Positions 6,773-15,491 of a stretch of DNA of 24,064 nt are shown in pieces; within the stretch, counting starts at the first letter, position 1, and each line of letters starts with the position of its first letter. The notes beneath the pieces were generated by a model that did not search any database, had not been told where the DNA came from, and saw nothing but the letters and a program-made list of their open reading frames with translations. The stretch covers positions 1 through 24,064 of the forward strand of contig URDW01000011.1 of assembly GCA_900546735.1 (NCBI GenBank), read 5' to 3'. The translations under genes and the position numbers were made by a program. Source of the stretch: an uncultured Oscillospiraceae bacterium. Its GTDB lineage: Bacteria > Bacillota > Clostridia > Oscillospirales > Acutalibacteraceae.

Positions 6773-6805
6773 AAGACCCCGTCCGAAAGCCGGACGGGGT
6801 CTTTT
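6773..6805. terminator. Hairpin terminator after glgA
   Basis: A perfect 13-bp stem, AAGACCCCGTCCG (6773-6785) and CGGACGGGGTCTT (6791-6803), has loop AAAGC. The T-run is short on both strands: TTTT on plus and TCTT on minus. It probably ends the leftward glycogen operon, whose last stop codon is at 6818, and also backs up the sRNA terminator. Confidence 0.7.
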
Positions 6806-6817
6806 AGTGTGCCGGAC

Positions 6818-8242
6818 TCAGCCGTTTTTCAGCAGGTCTTTGTACAGGCGGATGTATTCGTTGGCGCTTTTGCCCCAGCTCATGTCGCAGTCCAGCGCGC
6901 GTTTTACGAGCACGTTCCAGCCCTCGGAATGGTAAGCGTCAACCGCGCGGTAAATGGCGCCAAGCATGTCGTAAGCGTCGTATGTTTTGAATGTAAAGCC
7001 GTTGCCCTTGCCGTCGCCGCAGTCGGTGATGGAGTCTTTGAGCCCGCCGGTCTCGCGCACGATGGGCAGGGTGCCGTAGCGCAGCGCGATCATCTGCGAC
7101 AATCCGCACGGTTCGCTCTTGCTGGGCATTAAGAACAGGTCGGCGCCGGCATAGATCTTGCGCGACAGATCGGTGTTAAAGCCAATGGTCGTGGCCACCT
7201 TGTCGGGGTATTTGTTGTGCAGCTCGCGGAAATAGTTTTCATACTGCCATTCGCCCGAACCCAGCACAACATACTGAATGTCGCGCTCCCAAAGCGATTT
7301 TTCAAGCACGGCTTCCATCAGGTCAACGCCCTTGTGGCCCACCAGACGCGTTACGATGCCCACCAGCGGCACGTCGGCACGCTCCGCCAGACCCATCTGC
7401 TTTTGCAGGGCCGCCTTGTTTTCGGCCTTGCCCGAAAAGTCGTCGCTGCTGTAGTTGGTGTAAACCGATTTGTCGGTCGCCGGGTCATAGCTGACGGTGT
7501 CGATGCCGTTTAAAATGCCGCACAGCTTCCAGCGGCGCTGGCGCAGAATGGCGTCAAGCCCGTGCGAGTACCACGGGTCCAGGATCTCGTTGGCGTAAGT
7601 GGGCGAAACGGTCGTTACACGGTTCGCGCACTCAATGCCGGCTTTCATAAAGTTGACCAGCCCGTCGTATTCGATCAGGCTGCGGTACTTTTCGTCAATG
7701 CCGAGCACGTTGTCCATCAGTTCGTTGCCGTACTTGCCCTGGTACTGGATGTTGTGGATGGTAAACACGGTTTTGATGTTTTCAAACCCGGGCGTGTTGG
7801 CGTAGTAGCAGCTGTAGTAAAGCGGCGTCAGGGCGCTCTGCCAGTCGTTGCAGTGGATGATGTCGGGCTTCCACTCAATGGCCGGGATGATCTCGATCAC
7901 GGCGCGGGCAAAAAACGCAAAGCGCTCTGCGTCGTCGTAGTGGCCGTAAATGCCGTCGCGCTTGAAGTAGTACTGGTTGTCAATAAAGTAAAAGATCACG
8001 CCGTTGTGCTTTGCTTCAAAAATGCCGCAGTACTGGCGGCGCCAGGCCACCGGCACGGAAATGGATGTGATGAAGCGCATCTTGTCCTTGTATTCCTGGC
8101 GGATGGAGTCGTAAAGCGGCATCACCACGCGGCAGCCGATCAGCCGTGTGCGCAGGGCAACGGGTAAACTGCCGGCCACGTCGGCCAGGCCGCCGGTCGC
8201 CATAAACGGCGCGGCTTCGCTCGATACATAAAGAACTTTCAT
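6818..8242 (-). CDS. glgA: Glycogen synthase (ADP-glucose type, GT5)
   Basis: A 474-residue GT5 glycosyltransferase, close to the usual 477. It transfers glucose from ADP-glucose to the non-reducing end of an alpha-1,4-glucan in the cytoplasm. The N-terminal domain begins MKVLYVSSEAAPF, and the nucleotide-sugar loop reads MATGGLADVAG. In Escherichia coli GlgA the loop is K15-T-G-G-L; here position 15 is alanine. The C-terminal donor-site segment PSKSEPCGLSQMIALRYGTLPIV, with the conserved glutamate, and GGLKDSI are intact. The gene is the last of the glgB-C-D-A operon, 11 bp after glgD, with AAGGAGG ahead of the ATG. A hairpin terminator follows. The identification is secure. Confidence 0.96.
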   Translation of the reverse strand: MKVLYVSSEAAPFMATGGLADVAGSLPVALRTRLIGCRVVMPLYDSIRQEYKDKMRFITSISVPVAWRRQYCGIFEAKHNGVIFYFIDNQYYFKRDGIYGHYDDAERFAFFARAVIEIIPAIEWKPDIIHCNDWQSALTPLYYSCYYANTPGFENIKTVFTIHNIQYQGKYGNELMDNVLGIDEKYRSLIEYDGLVNFMKAGIECANRVTTVSPTYANEILDPWYSHGLDAILRQRRWKLCGILNGIDTVSYDPATDKSVYTNYSSDDFSGKAENKAALQKQMGLAERADVPLVGIVTRLVGHKGVDLMEAVLEKSLWERDIQYVVLGSGEWQYENYFRELHNKYPDKVATTIGFNTDLSRKIYAGADLFLMPSKSEPCGLSQMIALRYGTLPIVRETGGLKDSITDCGDGKGNGFTFKTYDAYDMLGAIYRAVDAYHSEGWNVLVKRALDCDMSWGKSANEYIRLYKDLLKNG

Positions 8243-8253
8243 GGTCTGCCTCC

Positions 8254-9375
8254 TTATACCTTCGTGCCCTTGTTCAGGGTGATCGGGAACGACGGCGCGC
8301 CGCTCAGCTCCACACCGTCACGGATCAGCACGTCCTTGTCGGCGATCACACAGTTCAGGCGTGCGTTTTTGCCGATGATCGTGTCCTGCATGATGATGGA
8401 GTTTTTGACCACGGCGCCGGGCTCGATCACAACGCCTTTGAACAGAATGCAGTTTTCTACCGTGCCGTACAGCTTGCAGCCGTTCGGCACCAGGGAATTC
8501 GTCACCTTGGATTCAATGCCGTAAATGGTGGGCATGTCGTCGCGTTCTTTGGTGTAGATCGGAGACGGCGCAAACAGCTTTTTGCGGTTTTCGCGCTCCA
8601 GCAGGCGCATGGAGATGTCGTAGTAGCTCTGGACGCTGTCGATCGTTTCGGCAAAACTGTCCTCCGGCAGGTAGGTGTACATTTTCAGGCTGTTCAGGTT
8701 TGCCATCAGCACGCTGCGCTGGAACGAAACTTTGTTGCTGGCGTGTGCGTTCATGATCAGGCTTTCCAGCAGGTACTTTTTCATCAGGATGATGTTCGTG
8801 CTGTAGGTGACCTCTTCGTCCGTGCTGCGGTCTATGCTCATTTCGCGGATGCGCCCGTCTTCATCGATCTTGTCAAACGTCAGCGTGGTGCGGATGTTTT
8901 GCGGGCGCTTGCCGCGCATGCCGACAATGGTGATGTCGGCGCCGGTGCGCTCGTGTGCGTCAAACAGCTTCTGGCAGTCAATGCTCGTCACATTGTTGCA
9001 GTCGGTCAAAAGCACATAGTCCTGCGTGGAGTGGTGGAAAAAGCTTAAATTGCCGTAGATGGCGTCGATCCGGTTGCCCCACATCGACACGTTGTTGCTG
9101 GAAAACGGCGGCAAAATGTAAAGGCCGTCTGTTTTGCGGTTCAAATCCCACGGCTTGCCGGTGCCCACATGGTCCATCAGGGAACGGAAGTTCAAATTGG
9201 TGATCACGCCCACCTTGGTCACGCCGCTGTCGACCATGTTGGACAGCGGGAAGTCGATCAGGCGGTATCTGGACAGAAACGGCACGCTGCCCATCGTGCG
9301 CCGCTCGGTCAGGCTGCCGAGCGCCTGTTCATGGATGTTGGCAAAAATAATGCCGAGTACGTTTTTTCCGTTCAT
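8254..9375 (-). CDS. glgD: GlgD, regulatory-type glucose-1-phosphate adenylyltransferase paralog
   Basis: A 373-residue GlgC paralog starting MNGKNVLGIIFANIHEQ. It keeps the nucleotidyltransferase scaffold (RYRLIDFPLSN, GTGKPWDLNR, YILPPF) and a C-terminal left-handed beta-helix. The N-terminal glycine-rich GGQGSRL nucleotide loop of GlgC is replaced by IFANIHEQALGSL. In Firmicutes GlgD forms a hetero-oligomer with GlgC and modulates its activity; on its own it is usually poorly active. The start at 9375 is chosen over an upstream in-frame codon because GAGGAGG lies 6 bp before it and the glgC stop codon is only 1 bp upstream, giving coupled translation. Confidence 0.95.
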   Translation of the reverse strand: MNGKNVLGIIFANIHEQALGSLTERRTMGSVPFLSRYRLIDFPLSNMVDSGVTKVGVITNLNFRSLMDHVGTGKPWDLNRKTDGLYILPPFSSNNVSMWGNRIDAIYGNLSFFHHSTQDYVLLTDCNNVTSIDCQKLFDAHERTGADITIVGMRGKRPQNIRTTLTFDKIDEDGRIREMSIDRSTDEEVTYSTNIILMKKYLLESLIMNAHASNKVSFQRSVLMANLNSLKMYTYLPEDSFAETIDSVQSYYDISMRLLERENRKKLFAPSPIYTKERDDMPTIYGIESKVTNSLVPNGCKLYGTVENCILFKGVVIEPGAVVKNSIIMQDTIIGKNARLNCVIADKDVLIRDGVELSGAPSFPITLNKGTKV

Positions 9376-9376
9376 G

Positions 9377-10585
9377 TTAAACCTCCTCTCCGGCAGCCGC
9401 TGTCTGTTTCGGCGCAACGTATGCGCCGGCGGCCACTTCTGCGCTCGGACCGACCACGGCAATGCCGAAGTCCTCCGGGTTTTCCATATGTTCAGGGATC
9501 TCGCCGATCTGGGCGTTTTCGCCGATCACGGCGTTTTCCGCCACAATGGCGTAGTAGACTTTGGCACCTTTTTTGATGGTGGCGCCCGGCATCACAACGG
9601 AGTATTTCACGTCGGCGCCGGCTTCTACGCTGACGTTTGTGGAAAGCACGCTGTAATCCACGCTGCCCTCGATCTCGCAGCCTTCGCTGACCGAGGAATT
9701 CTCGACCACAGCCGTTTTGCCCACATAGTGGGGCGGCGCCTCGGCCGTGCGGCTGTAGATCTTCCAGCTTTTGTCGGAAAGGTCAAGGTCTACATTCGGG
9801 TTGATGATGTCCAGGTTCGCTTCCCACAGCGAATCGAGCGTGCCCACGTCCTTCCAGTAGCCTTTGAACGGGAAGGCAAACATCCGCTGCCCGTCGGCAA
9901 GCATGGAGGGGATGATGTTTTTGCCGAAGTCGTTGCTGGAGCCGGGGGTGTTCTCGTCCTGGATCAGGTATTTTCTGAGCTTATCCCAGGTGAACACATA
10001 AACGCCCATAGAGGCCTTGTTGCTCTTCGGCTTGGCCGGCTTTTCGGCGAATTCGTAAATGCGGTCGTTTTCGTCTGTGGCCAGAATGCCGAAGCGGCTC
10101 GCCTCTTCCCACGGCACCTCCAGCACGGCGATCGTGCAGTCTGCGTCGTTCTTTTTGTGGAAGTCGATCATTTTGGCATAATTCATTTTGTAAATATGGT
10201 CGCCCGAGAGCACCACAACGTACTCGGGGTCATATTTTTCAATAAAGGCAATGTTCTGGTAAATGGCGTTTGCGGTGCCTTTGTACCAGCTGGCGCCGCC
10301 GATCGCTTCGTAAGGGGGCAGCACATGCACGCCGCCTTTCATACGGTCCAGATCCCACGGCTGACCGTTGCCGATGTAGTCGTTCAGCTCCAGCGGCTGG
10401 TACTGGGTCAGCACGCCGACGGTATAAATGCCGCTGTTCGCACAGTTGGAAAGCGGAAAGTCGATGATCCTGTACTTCCCGCCGTAGGGCACGGCCGGCT
10501 TAGCGATCTTTTTGGTCAGCACGCCCAGGCGGCTGCCCTGTCCGCCCGCAAGCAGCATGGCGACAACACTTGTTTTCTGTGACAT
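9377..10585 (-). CDS. glgC: Glucose-1-phosphate adenylyltransferase, catalytic subunit
   Basis: A 402-residue ADP-glucose pyrophosphorylase that makes ADP-glucose from ATP and glucose 1-phosphate, the committed step of glycogen synthesis. The glycine-rich loop [13 protein letters not shown] (about 12-24) is intact. So are the lysine region [20 protein letters not shown], the metal/catalytic [10 protein letters not shown] (about 127-136) and the sugar-phosphate [18 protein letters not shown]. The C-terminal third is a hexapeptide-repeat beta-helix ([21 protein letters not shown]). It lies 15 bp after glgB, with CGGAGG before the ATG, and 1 bp before glgD. All catalytic signatures missing from GlgD are present here, which supports a GlgC/GlgD heteromer. 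Confidence 0.97.
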   Translation of the reverse strand: MSQKTSVVAMLLAGGQGSRLGVLTKKIAKPAVPYGGKYRIIDFPLSNCANSGIYTVGVLTQYQPLELNDYIGNGQPWDLDRMKGGVHVLPPYEAIGGASWYKGTANAIYQNIAFIEKYDPEYVVVLSGDHIYKMNYAKMIDFHKKNDADCTIAVLEVPWEEASRFGILATDENDRIYEFAEKPAKPKSNKASMGVYVFTWDKLRKYLIQDENTPGSSNDFGKNIIPSMLADGQRMFAFPFKGYWKDVGTLDSLWEANLDIINPNVDLDLSDKSWKIYSRTAEAPPHYVGKTAVVENSSVSEGCEIEGSVDYSVLSTNVSVEAGADVKYSVVMPGATIKKGAKVYYAIVAENAVIGENAQIGEIPEHMENPEDFGIAVVGPSAEVAAGAYVAPKQTAAAGEEV

Positions 10586-10600
10586 GGTCTTTCCTCCGTT

Positions 10601-12484
10601 TTATTTTATTTTTTCCAGGTAGACGGCGCTCAGCCCGCCCAGATGCAGCGCAATGCTCTGGTCGCAGCCGTGCATCGGCTTTTTGCGGCTTTTGTAGGTG
10701 CCGGAAAGGCGCGCTTTTTTGCCGCCGTATTTTTTGAGCGACGTGTCAAACACCACTTTGTAGGTGCCCGCTTCCGGCACGCCGATCCTGTAGTCAGCGT
10801 GCTCCACAGGGGTAAAGTTGAACACGGCGATCATTTCTTTTTTGTCGCTCGCAATGCGGCGAAACGCGATCACGGAATTGGCGTTGTCGTCGCTCGAGAT
10901 CCACTGGAATCCCTCCCAGCTGTAGTCGTTTTGCCAAAGGGCCGGCGTTTCCTTGTAAAAACGGTTGAGCGCTTTGGAAAAGTCCTGCAGCCTTTTGTGC
11001 TTTTCGTAATCGAGCAGCAGCCAGTCCAGGCCGCTTTCGTAGTCCCATTCCTTGAACTGGCCGAATTCGCTGCCCATAAACAGCAGTTTTTTGCCCGGGT
11101 GCGCCATCATGTAAGCTAAAAACAGGCGCACGCCGTCAAACTTCATGTCGTAGTCGCCGGGCATTTTGTCAATGAGCGAGCGCTTGCCGTGCACGACCTC
11201 GTCGTGGCTGATCGGCAAAATGAAGTTTTCGGAAAACGCGTAGAAAAAGCTGAAGGTGATGCAGCTGTGGTTGTCCTTGCGGAAAAACGGGTCCAGCGCC
11301 GTGTAGCGCAGCATATCGTTCATCCAGCCCATGTTCCACTTAAAGTTGAAGCCGAGCCCGCCTACGTCGGGCGGCATGGTGATCATCGGCCAGGCGGTCG
11401 ACTCTTCGGCGATCATCATCGGGTTGTCGACCTCGCGGAACACGGCGGTGTTCAGCTCGCGCAGGAAGTCAACGGCCTCCAGGTTTTCGTTGCCGCCGTA
11501 CTTGTTGCGCACCCAGTCGCCGTCCTGCCGGCCGTAGTCCAGGTAAAGCATGCTGGCCACGGCATCTACGCGCAGCCCGTCAAAGTGGAATTCGCGCAGC
11601 CAGTACACGGCGGAGGAGATCAGGAAAGAACGTACCTCTTCTTTGCCGTAGTCGAACACGCGCGTGCCCCACTCCTTGTGCTCGCCCTTGCGCAGGTCCT
11701 GGTACTCATAAAGGCACTGGCCGTCAAATTCGTAAAGGCCGTGCGCGTCTTTCGGGAAGTGCGCGGGCACCCAGTCCAGGATCACGCCGATGCCGGCGTT
11801 GTGGCAGGCGTTGATGAAGTACATCAGGTCGTCCGGCGTGCCGTAGCGCGACGTTGGGGCAAAATAGCCCGTGACCTGGTAGCCCCAGGAACCGTCGAAC
11901 GGGTGTTCCAGGATCGGCATCATTTCAATGTGGGTGTAGCCCATCTGCTGCACATAGGGCACAAGCGCGGCCGCCATCTCGCGGTAGGAGTAAAAGCTGC
12001 CGTCCTCGTGCAGTTTCCATGAGCCGAAGTGGATCTCGTAAATGTTGACCGGCTGCTTTAAAATATCTTGTGTTTTGCGCCGGCTCATCCAGGCGCCGTC
12101 GGTCCATTCAAAACCGCCCGGGGCGTAGACCTTGCTGGCCGTGCCGGGGCGCGTTTCGCTGTGGAACGCGTAGGGGTCGGCTTTCATCAGCACGCGGCCG
12201 TTTTGCGTGGTGATCGCGTACTTGTAGCAGTCGTACTGTTTTACGCCGTCGATCTCCGTCTCCCACAGGCCCTCTTTGTTGATGCGCTTCATCGGGGCTT
12301 CGTTTTCGTTCCAGTTGTTAAAGTCGCCGCACACCGAAACGGCAATGGCATGCGGCGCCCACACGCGAAAAACGTGGCGGCCGTTTTTAAGTTTATGCGC
12401 GCCAAGGAAACGGTATGCCTCCGCATTTTTGCCGCTGTGGAACAGGTAGACCGGCAGCTCGTATTCTTTCGGGATTGAAGCCAT
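10601..12484 (-). CDS. glgB: 1,4-alpha-glucan branching enzyme (GH13, CBM48)
   Basis: A 627-residue branching enzyme that cuts alpha-1,4 chains and rejoins them by alpha-1,6 links in glycogen. It has an N-terminal CBM48 domain (about 20-110; HVFRVWAPHAIAVSVCGDFNNW). The GH13 barrel carries DWVPAHF, GLRVDAVASMLYLDY with nucleophile D307, IAEESTAWP with the acid/base glutamate at about 360, and ISHDEVVHGK with D428. A C-terminal all-beta domain follows. The start at 12484 is preferred over an earlier in-frame ATG at 12517, because AAGGAG lies 6 bp upstream and the protein then begins MASIPKEYELPVY. It is the first gene of the leftward glg operon, served by the promoter at 12547-12575. Confidence 0.96.
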   Translation of the reverse strand: MASIPKEYELPVYLFHSGKNAEAYRFLGAHKLKNGRHVFRVWAPHAIAVSVCGDFNNWNENEAPMKRINKEGLWETEIDGVKQYDCYKYAITTQNGRVLMKADPYAFHSETRPGTASKVYAPGGFEWTDGAWMSRRKTQDILKQPVNIYEIHFGSWKLHEDGSFYSYREMAAALVPYVQQMGYTHIEMMPILEHPFDGSWGYQVTGYFAPTSRYGTPDDLMYFINACHNAGIGVILDWVPAHFPKDAHGLYEFDGQCLYEYQDLRKGEHKEWGTRVFDYGKEEVRSFLISSAVYWLREFHFDGLRVDAVASMLYLDYGRQDGDWVRNKYGGNENLEAVDFLRELNTAVFREVDNPMMIAEESTAWPMITMPPDVGGLGFNFKWNMGWMNDMLRYTALDPFFRKDNHSCITFSFFYAFSENFILPISHDEVVHGKRSLIDKMPGDYDMKFDGVRLFLAYMMAHPGKKLLFMGSEFGQFKEWDYESGLDWLLLDYEKHKRLQDFSKALNRFYKETPALWQNDYSWEGFQWISSDDNANSVIAFRRIASDKKEMIAVFNFTPVEHADYRIGVPEAGTYKVVFDTSLKKYGGKKARLSGTYKSRKKPMHGCDQSIALHLGGLSAVYLEKIK

Positions 12485-12511
12485 GGTTTTCTCCTTCGCT
12501 CTTCTTCTGCA

Positions 12512-12525
12512 CGGCAAATTTGCCG
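12512..12525. promoter_or_regulatory. 14-bp palindrome in the glgB leader
   Basis: CGGCAAATTTGCCG is a perfect inverted repeat between the predicted glgB start site (about 12540) and its ribosome site. It could be an operator for a dimeric regulator or a short mRNA hairpin. There is no T-run, so it is not a terminator. Confidence 0.4.
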
Positions 12526-12546
12526 CATAAATAATACTCTGATTTT

Positions 12547-12575
12547 ATTGTATCATCCCTACTCGGAAAATTCAA
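12547..12575 (-). promoter_or_regulatory. Promoter of the glgBCDA operon
   Basis: On the minus strand, TTGAAT (12575-12570) and TACAAT (12552-12547) are separated by exactly 17 bp. Predicted start is near 12540, giving a leader of about 55 nt. Confidence 0.75.
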
Positions 12576-12676
12576 GGCTGATTTGTTTATTTTGTTACAA
12601 GAATTTTGCGAAAATTGTCAAAAACTGTTCAAGTTGTTGTAAAATTTGCGCCTTTTTTTCGGCAAAAAAGGCCGGT

Positions 12677-12704
12677 GCGGCGCAAGGCGGCGCACAGCGG
12701 CGCG
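12677..12704. repeat. Three GCGGCGCA units at 10-bp spacing
   Basis: GCGGCGCA at 12677 and 12687, and GCGGCGCG at 12697, repeat at one helical turn. They lie between the divergent glgB and ANTAR-gene promoters, 28 bp upstream of the latter's -35. Just left, 12650-12672 is a palindrome (GCCTTTTTT with AAAAAAGGC). Together these are the only ordered elements in the otherwise empty 307-bp gap; a regulator site is possible but unproven. Confidence 0.35.
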
Positions 12705-12731
12705 AAAATCCGGCTTCAGGCGTATTTTCAG

Positions 12732-12760
12732 TTGATTCAGTAATAATTTCTTGTTATAAT
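12732..12760 (+). promoter_or_regulatory. Promoter of the ANTAR-dapF-dapL-purC-purB cluster
   Basis: TTGATT (12732-12737) and a consensus TATAAT (12755-12760) are spaced by exactly 17 bp. Predicted start is near 12767, 25 nt before the ATG. No other comparably good promoter or terminator was noticed before purB. Confidence 0.78.
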
Positions 12761-12791
12761 ATAGTGTATCGGAAGGCGGTGGAACGGTTTC

Positions 12792-13301
12792 ATGAAAGAC
12801 ATCATCGTCGCGTACCCCTCTAAAAAAACGGCGCTGCACCTGGCAGGCCTTTTGGAGGAGGGCGGCGTGTCTGTGTCGCACGTCTGTGCGCTCGGCGCCT
12901 CCGTGCTGCAGATCGCGCTGCAGATGCACGCCGGTGTTGTGGTGTGCGCTGCGTCACTGTCTGACATGCGCGCCGAAGAGCTGGCCGAGCGCCTGCCTTT
13001 TGGGTTCGACGTGCTGGCCATCGGCATGGGCACAGACGGCATGAGCAACCTGGTCTTTATGCACCCGCCGCTTGACTATGCGGACTTTATCAACACGGCG
13101 CTCGTTCTGTCTATGGGCAGCGGGGGCACGGCCCGGCGGGACAACGGCGGCCAGGAAGCCATTGACAAAGCGAAAGAGATTCTGGCCTGTACGCGCGGCT
13201 TTACCGAGCCCGAGGCGCACCGCTACCTGCAGCGTATGAGCATGGAAAGCGGCAAAAAGCTGGAGGCGGTTGCCCGCGAGATCATCGACGAACTGCTCTA
13301 A
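12792..13301 (+). CDS. ANTAR-domain regulator with pseudo-receiver
   Basis: A 169-residue protein. The C-terminal part (about 121-168; AIDKAKEILACTRGFTEPEA followed by the RMSMESGKKL region) is an ANTAR domain. These bind RNAs with paired hexaloop hairpins and prevent transcription termination. The N-terminal 100 residues have the alternating strand/helix pattern of a receiver. At the place of the phospho-acceptor aspartate the sequence is VVVCAASL (about 49-56), with no acidic residue, and the usual N-terminal acidic pair is also absent. It therefore probably does not respond to phosphorylation in the normal way. The ribosome site is weak (AAGGCGGTGG). It is the first gene before dapF (36 bp gap). 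I did not find a convincing dual-hexaloop target in the window. Confidence 0.82.
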   Translation: MKDIIVAYPSKKTALHLAGLLEEGGVSVSHVCALGASVLQIALQMHAGVVVCAASLSDMRAEELAERLPFGFDVLAIGMGTDGMSNLVFMHPPLDYADFINTALVLSMGSGGTARRDNGGQEAIDKAKEILACTRGFTEPEAHRYLQRMSMESGKKLEAVAREIIDELL

Positions 13302-13318
13302 GGCGGTGCATACCGCCT
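13301..13318 (+). other. Small hairpin between the ANTAR gene and dapF
   Basis: AGGCGGT (13301-13307) and ACCGCCT (13312-13318) form a perfect 7-bp stem with loop GCAT, starting at the last base of the ANTAR stop codon. No T-run follows (GGGACAC), so it is unlikely to stop transcription fully. It could stabilise or process the mRNA. Confidence 0.4.
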
Positions 13319-13337
13319 GGGACACGGGGGTATCTAT

Positions 13338-14201
13338 ATGAAATTTACAAAAATGCACGGCTGCGGCAACGATTACGTCTATGTAAATGCGTTTAAAGAG
13401 AAGCTGCCGGACGAGAGCGCGGCGGCGCGTATCGTGGCTGACCGCCACTTCGGCGTGGGCGGCGACGGCATGATCGTGATCGCACCGTCTGAAAAGGCCG
13501 ACTTTGAAATGCGTATGTATAACGCCGACGGCACCCGTGCCGAAATGTGCGGCAACGGCATCCGCTGCGTCGGCAAATATGTGTATGACCACGGCCTGAC
13601 GGACAAGACGGAACTGACCGTGGAAAGCATGGGCGCGGTCAAGCACCTTTCTCTTTTTGTGGAAAACGGCGCGGTCACACGCGTGCGCGTGGACATGGGC
13701 GCCCCGGTGCTGGAAAGTGAAAAGATCCCGGTGGTGTGTGCCGGTGACCGGGCTGTAAACATCTCCATTTCTGTGCTGGGCGTCTGTTACCGTGCAACGT
13801 GCGTTTCCATGGGAAACCCGCACTGCGTCGTTTTTATCGACCAGCCTGTCAAGTCGTTTGACCTGGAAACGATCGGCCCGGCGTTTGAGCGCCACGAGTG
13901 TTTCCCGCAGCGCGTGAATACGGAGTTTGTGCGCGTGCGCAGCCCGCATGAAGTGGAAATGCGCGTGTGGGAGCGCGGCACCGGCGAAACGCTGGCCTGC
14001 GGCACCGGCGCGTGCGCGGTGGCCGTGGCGGCCATCCTGAACCGTCAAACGGACAAAGAGGTCACGGTGCACCTGCTCGGCGGCGACCTTGAGATCGCCT
14101 GGAGCGGCGACATAAATGACAGCGTCTATATGACCGGCCCGGCCGAAACGGTGTTTTCGGGCGAGATCGATCTGGAAAATATCCATGCAGTAAAGGAGTA
14201 A
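13338..14201 (+). CDS. dapF: Diaminopimelate epimerase
   Basis: A 287-residue PLP-independent epimerase that converts LL-diaminopimelate to meso-diaminopimelate for peptidoglycan and lysine. Both active-site cysteines are present in their standard settings: C71 in EMCGNGIRC and C221 in ACGTGACA. The N-terminal [13 protein letters not shown] and the substrate loop GNPHCVVF (about 159-166) are also typical. The length is normal for the family (about 275-290). The ribosome site is modest (GGGGGT, 6 bp before the ATG). The next gene, dapL, begins 5 bp after the stop codon, and the two enzymes act in successive steps. Confidence 0.97.
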   Translation: MKFTKMHGCGNDYVYVNAFKEKLPDESAAARIVADRHFGVGGDGMIVIAPSEKADFEMRMYNADGTRAEMCGNGIRCVGKYVYDHGLTDKTELTVESMGAVKHLSLFVENGAVTRVRVDMGAPVLESEKIPVVCAGDRAVNISISVLGVCYRATCVSMGNPHCVVFIDQPVKSFDLETIGPAFERHECFPQRVNTEFVRVRSPHEVEMRVWERGTGETLACGTGACAVAVAAILNRQTDKEVTVHLLGGDLEIAWSGDINDSVYMTGPAETVFSGEIDLENIHAVKE

Positions 14202-14206
14202 AGAAG

Positions 14207-15424
14207 TTGAAGATCAATGACAACTTTCTGAAGCTGGAAAGCTCGTACCTGTTTTCTTCGATCGCGAAAAAAGTGGCGGCTTACCAGCAGGCACACCCTG
14301 AGGCAGATGTGATCCGGCTCGGCATCGGCGACGTTACGCGCCCGCTCGCGCCGGCGGTGATCGAAGCCATGCACAAGGCGGTCGATGAAATGGCCGATGA
14401 AAAGACGTTTCGCGGCTACCCGCCGGAGTATGGCTACGATTTTCTGCTGAAGGCCATTCAGCAAAACGACTATGCCGCCCGCGGGGTGCAGATCGGCACG
14501 GACGAGATCTTTGTGTCAGACGGCGCCAAGTCGGACTGCGGCAACATCGGCGATATTCTGGACGCCGGCAACCGCGTGGCCGTGTGCGACCCGATCTATC
14601 CCGTTTATGTGGACACAAATATTATGGCCGGCCGCAGCGGCGACAAAATGCCGGACGGCCGATTCAGCCATTTCATCTACATGCCCTGCACGCAGGAAAA
14701 CGGCTTTATGCCCGACCTGCCCACCGAAGTGCCGGACATGATCTACCTGTGTTTCCCGAATAACCCGACCGGCGAGGGCGCGACCAGGGCGCAGCTGCAA
14801 AAGTGGGTGGACTATGCGCTGCAGCACGACGCGCTGATCCTTTACGATTCGGCGTACGAGGCGTTTATTACCGAGGCGGACATGCCCCACACGATCTATG
14901 AGATCCCGGGCGCCGAAAAGTGCGCCGTCGAGTTCCGCTCGTTCTCCAAAACGGCCGGCTTCACCGGCGTGCGCTGCGGCTACACCGTGGTGCCCAAGGC
15001 CTGTGTGTTCGGCGGCGTTTCGCTGAACCCGCTGTGGGCGCGCCGCCAGGCTACCAAGTTCAACGGCGTCTCTTACATCACCCAGCGTGCGGCCGAGGCG
15101 GTTTACAGTGAGGCGGGCAAAAAGCAGGTGCGCGAAACGATCGCGTTTTACCAGAAAAACGCCCGCGTTATCTACGACGGTTTGAAAGCGGCCGGCTTTT
15201 CGGTCTGGGGCGGCGTCAACTCGCCCTACGTCTGGCTCAAAGTGCCGGACGGCATGACTTCGTGGGATTTCTTCGATGCGCTTCTGGAAAAGGCGCAGGT
15301 CGTCGGCACGCCGGGCTCCGGCTTCGGTCCGTCCGGCGAGGGCTATTTCCGCCTGACCGCGTTCGGCAACGCCGAAAAAACAAAAGAGGCTGTGGAACGT
15401 ATTCAGAAAGTGTTTCATTTTTAA
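14207..15424 (+). CDS. dapL: LL-diaminopimelate aminotransferase
   Basis: A 405-residue class I/II PLP aminotransferase. It makes LL-diaminopimelate directly from tetrahydrodipicolinate and glutamate, bypassing the succinyl or acetyl routes. DapL signatures are clear: [11 protein letters not shown] near the N-terminus, [10 protein letters not shown] (68-77), the [10 protein letters not shown] phosphate-binding region, [11 protein letters not shown] (182-192), and the PLP lysine K248 in [15 protein letters not shown]. Translation starts at TTG (14207), with AAAGGAG 8 nt upstream inside the dapF 3' end. The Shine-Dalgarno and the conserved start [15 protein letters not shown] support it. The gene directly follows dapF, which uses its product. 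Confidence 0.96.
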   Translation: MKINDNFLKLESSYLFSSIAKKVAAYQQAHPEADVIRLGIGDVTRPLAPAVIEAMHKAVDEMADEKTFRGYPPEYGYDFLLKAIQQNDYAARGVQIGTDEIFVSDGAKSDCGNIGDILDAGNRVAVCDPIYPVYVDTNIMAGRSGDKMPDGRFSHFIYMPCTQENGFMPDLPTEVPDMIYLCFPNNPTGEGATRAQLQKWVDYALQHDALILYDSAYEAFITEADMPHTIYEIPGAEKCAVEFRSFSKTAGFTGVRCGYTVVPKACVFGGVSLNPLWARRQATKFNGVSYITQRAAEAVYSEAGKKQVRETIAFYQKNARVIYDGLKAAGFSVWGGVNSPYVWLKVPDGMTSWDFFDALLEKAQVVGTPGSGFGPSGEGYFRLTAFGNAEKTKEAVERIQKVFHF

Positions 15425-15491
15425 ATTTTATTTGTCAACCGGCGCCGAAGGCGCAGAAATAAAGTCATTATCCTGTAAGGAGGAGTTTTTT

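Noticed and set aside
6637..6775. GTG-started frame of about 45 codons across the candidate sRNA (begins VKGCGGKK)
   Set aside because: It has no ribosome site upstream of the GTG, reads straight through a strong terminator hairpin, and resembles no known peptide. The non-coding interpretation fits the signals better, although a missed leader peptide is not excluded.
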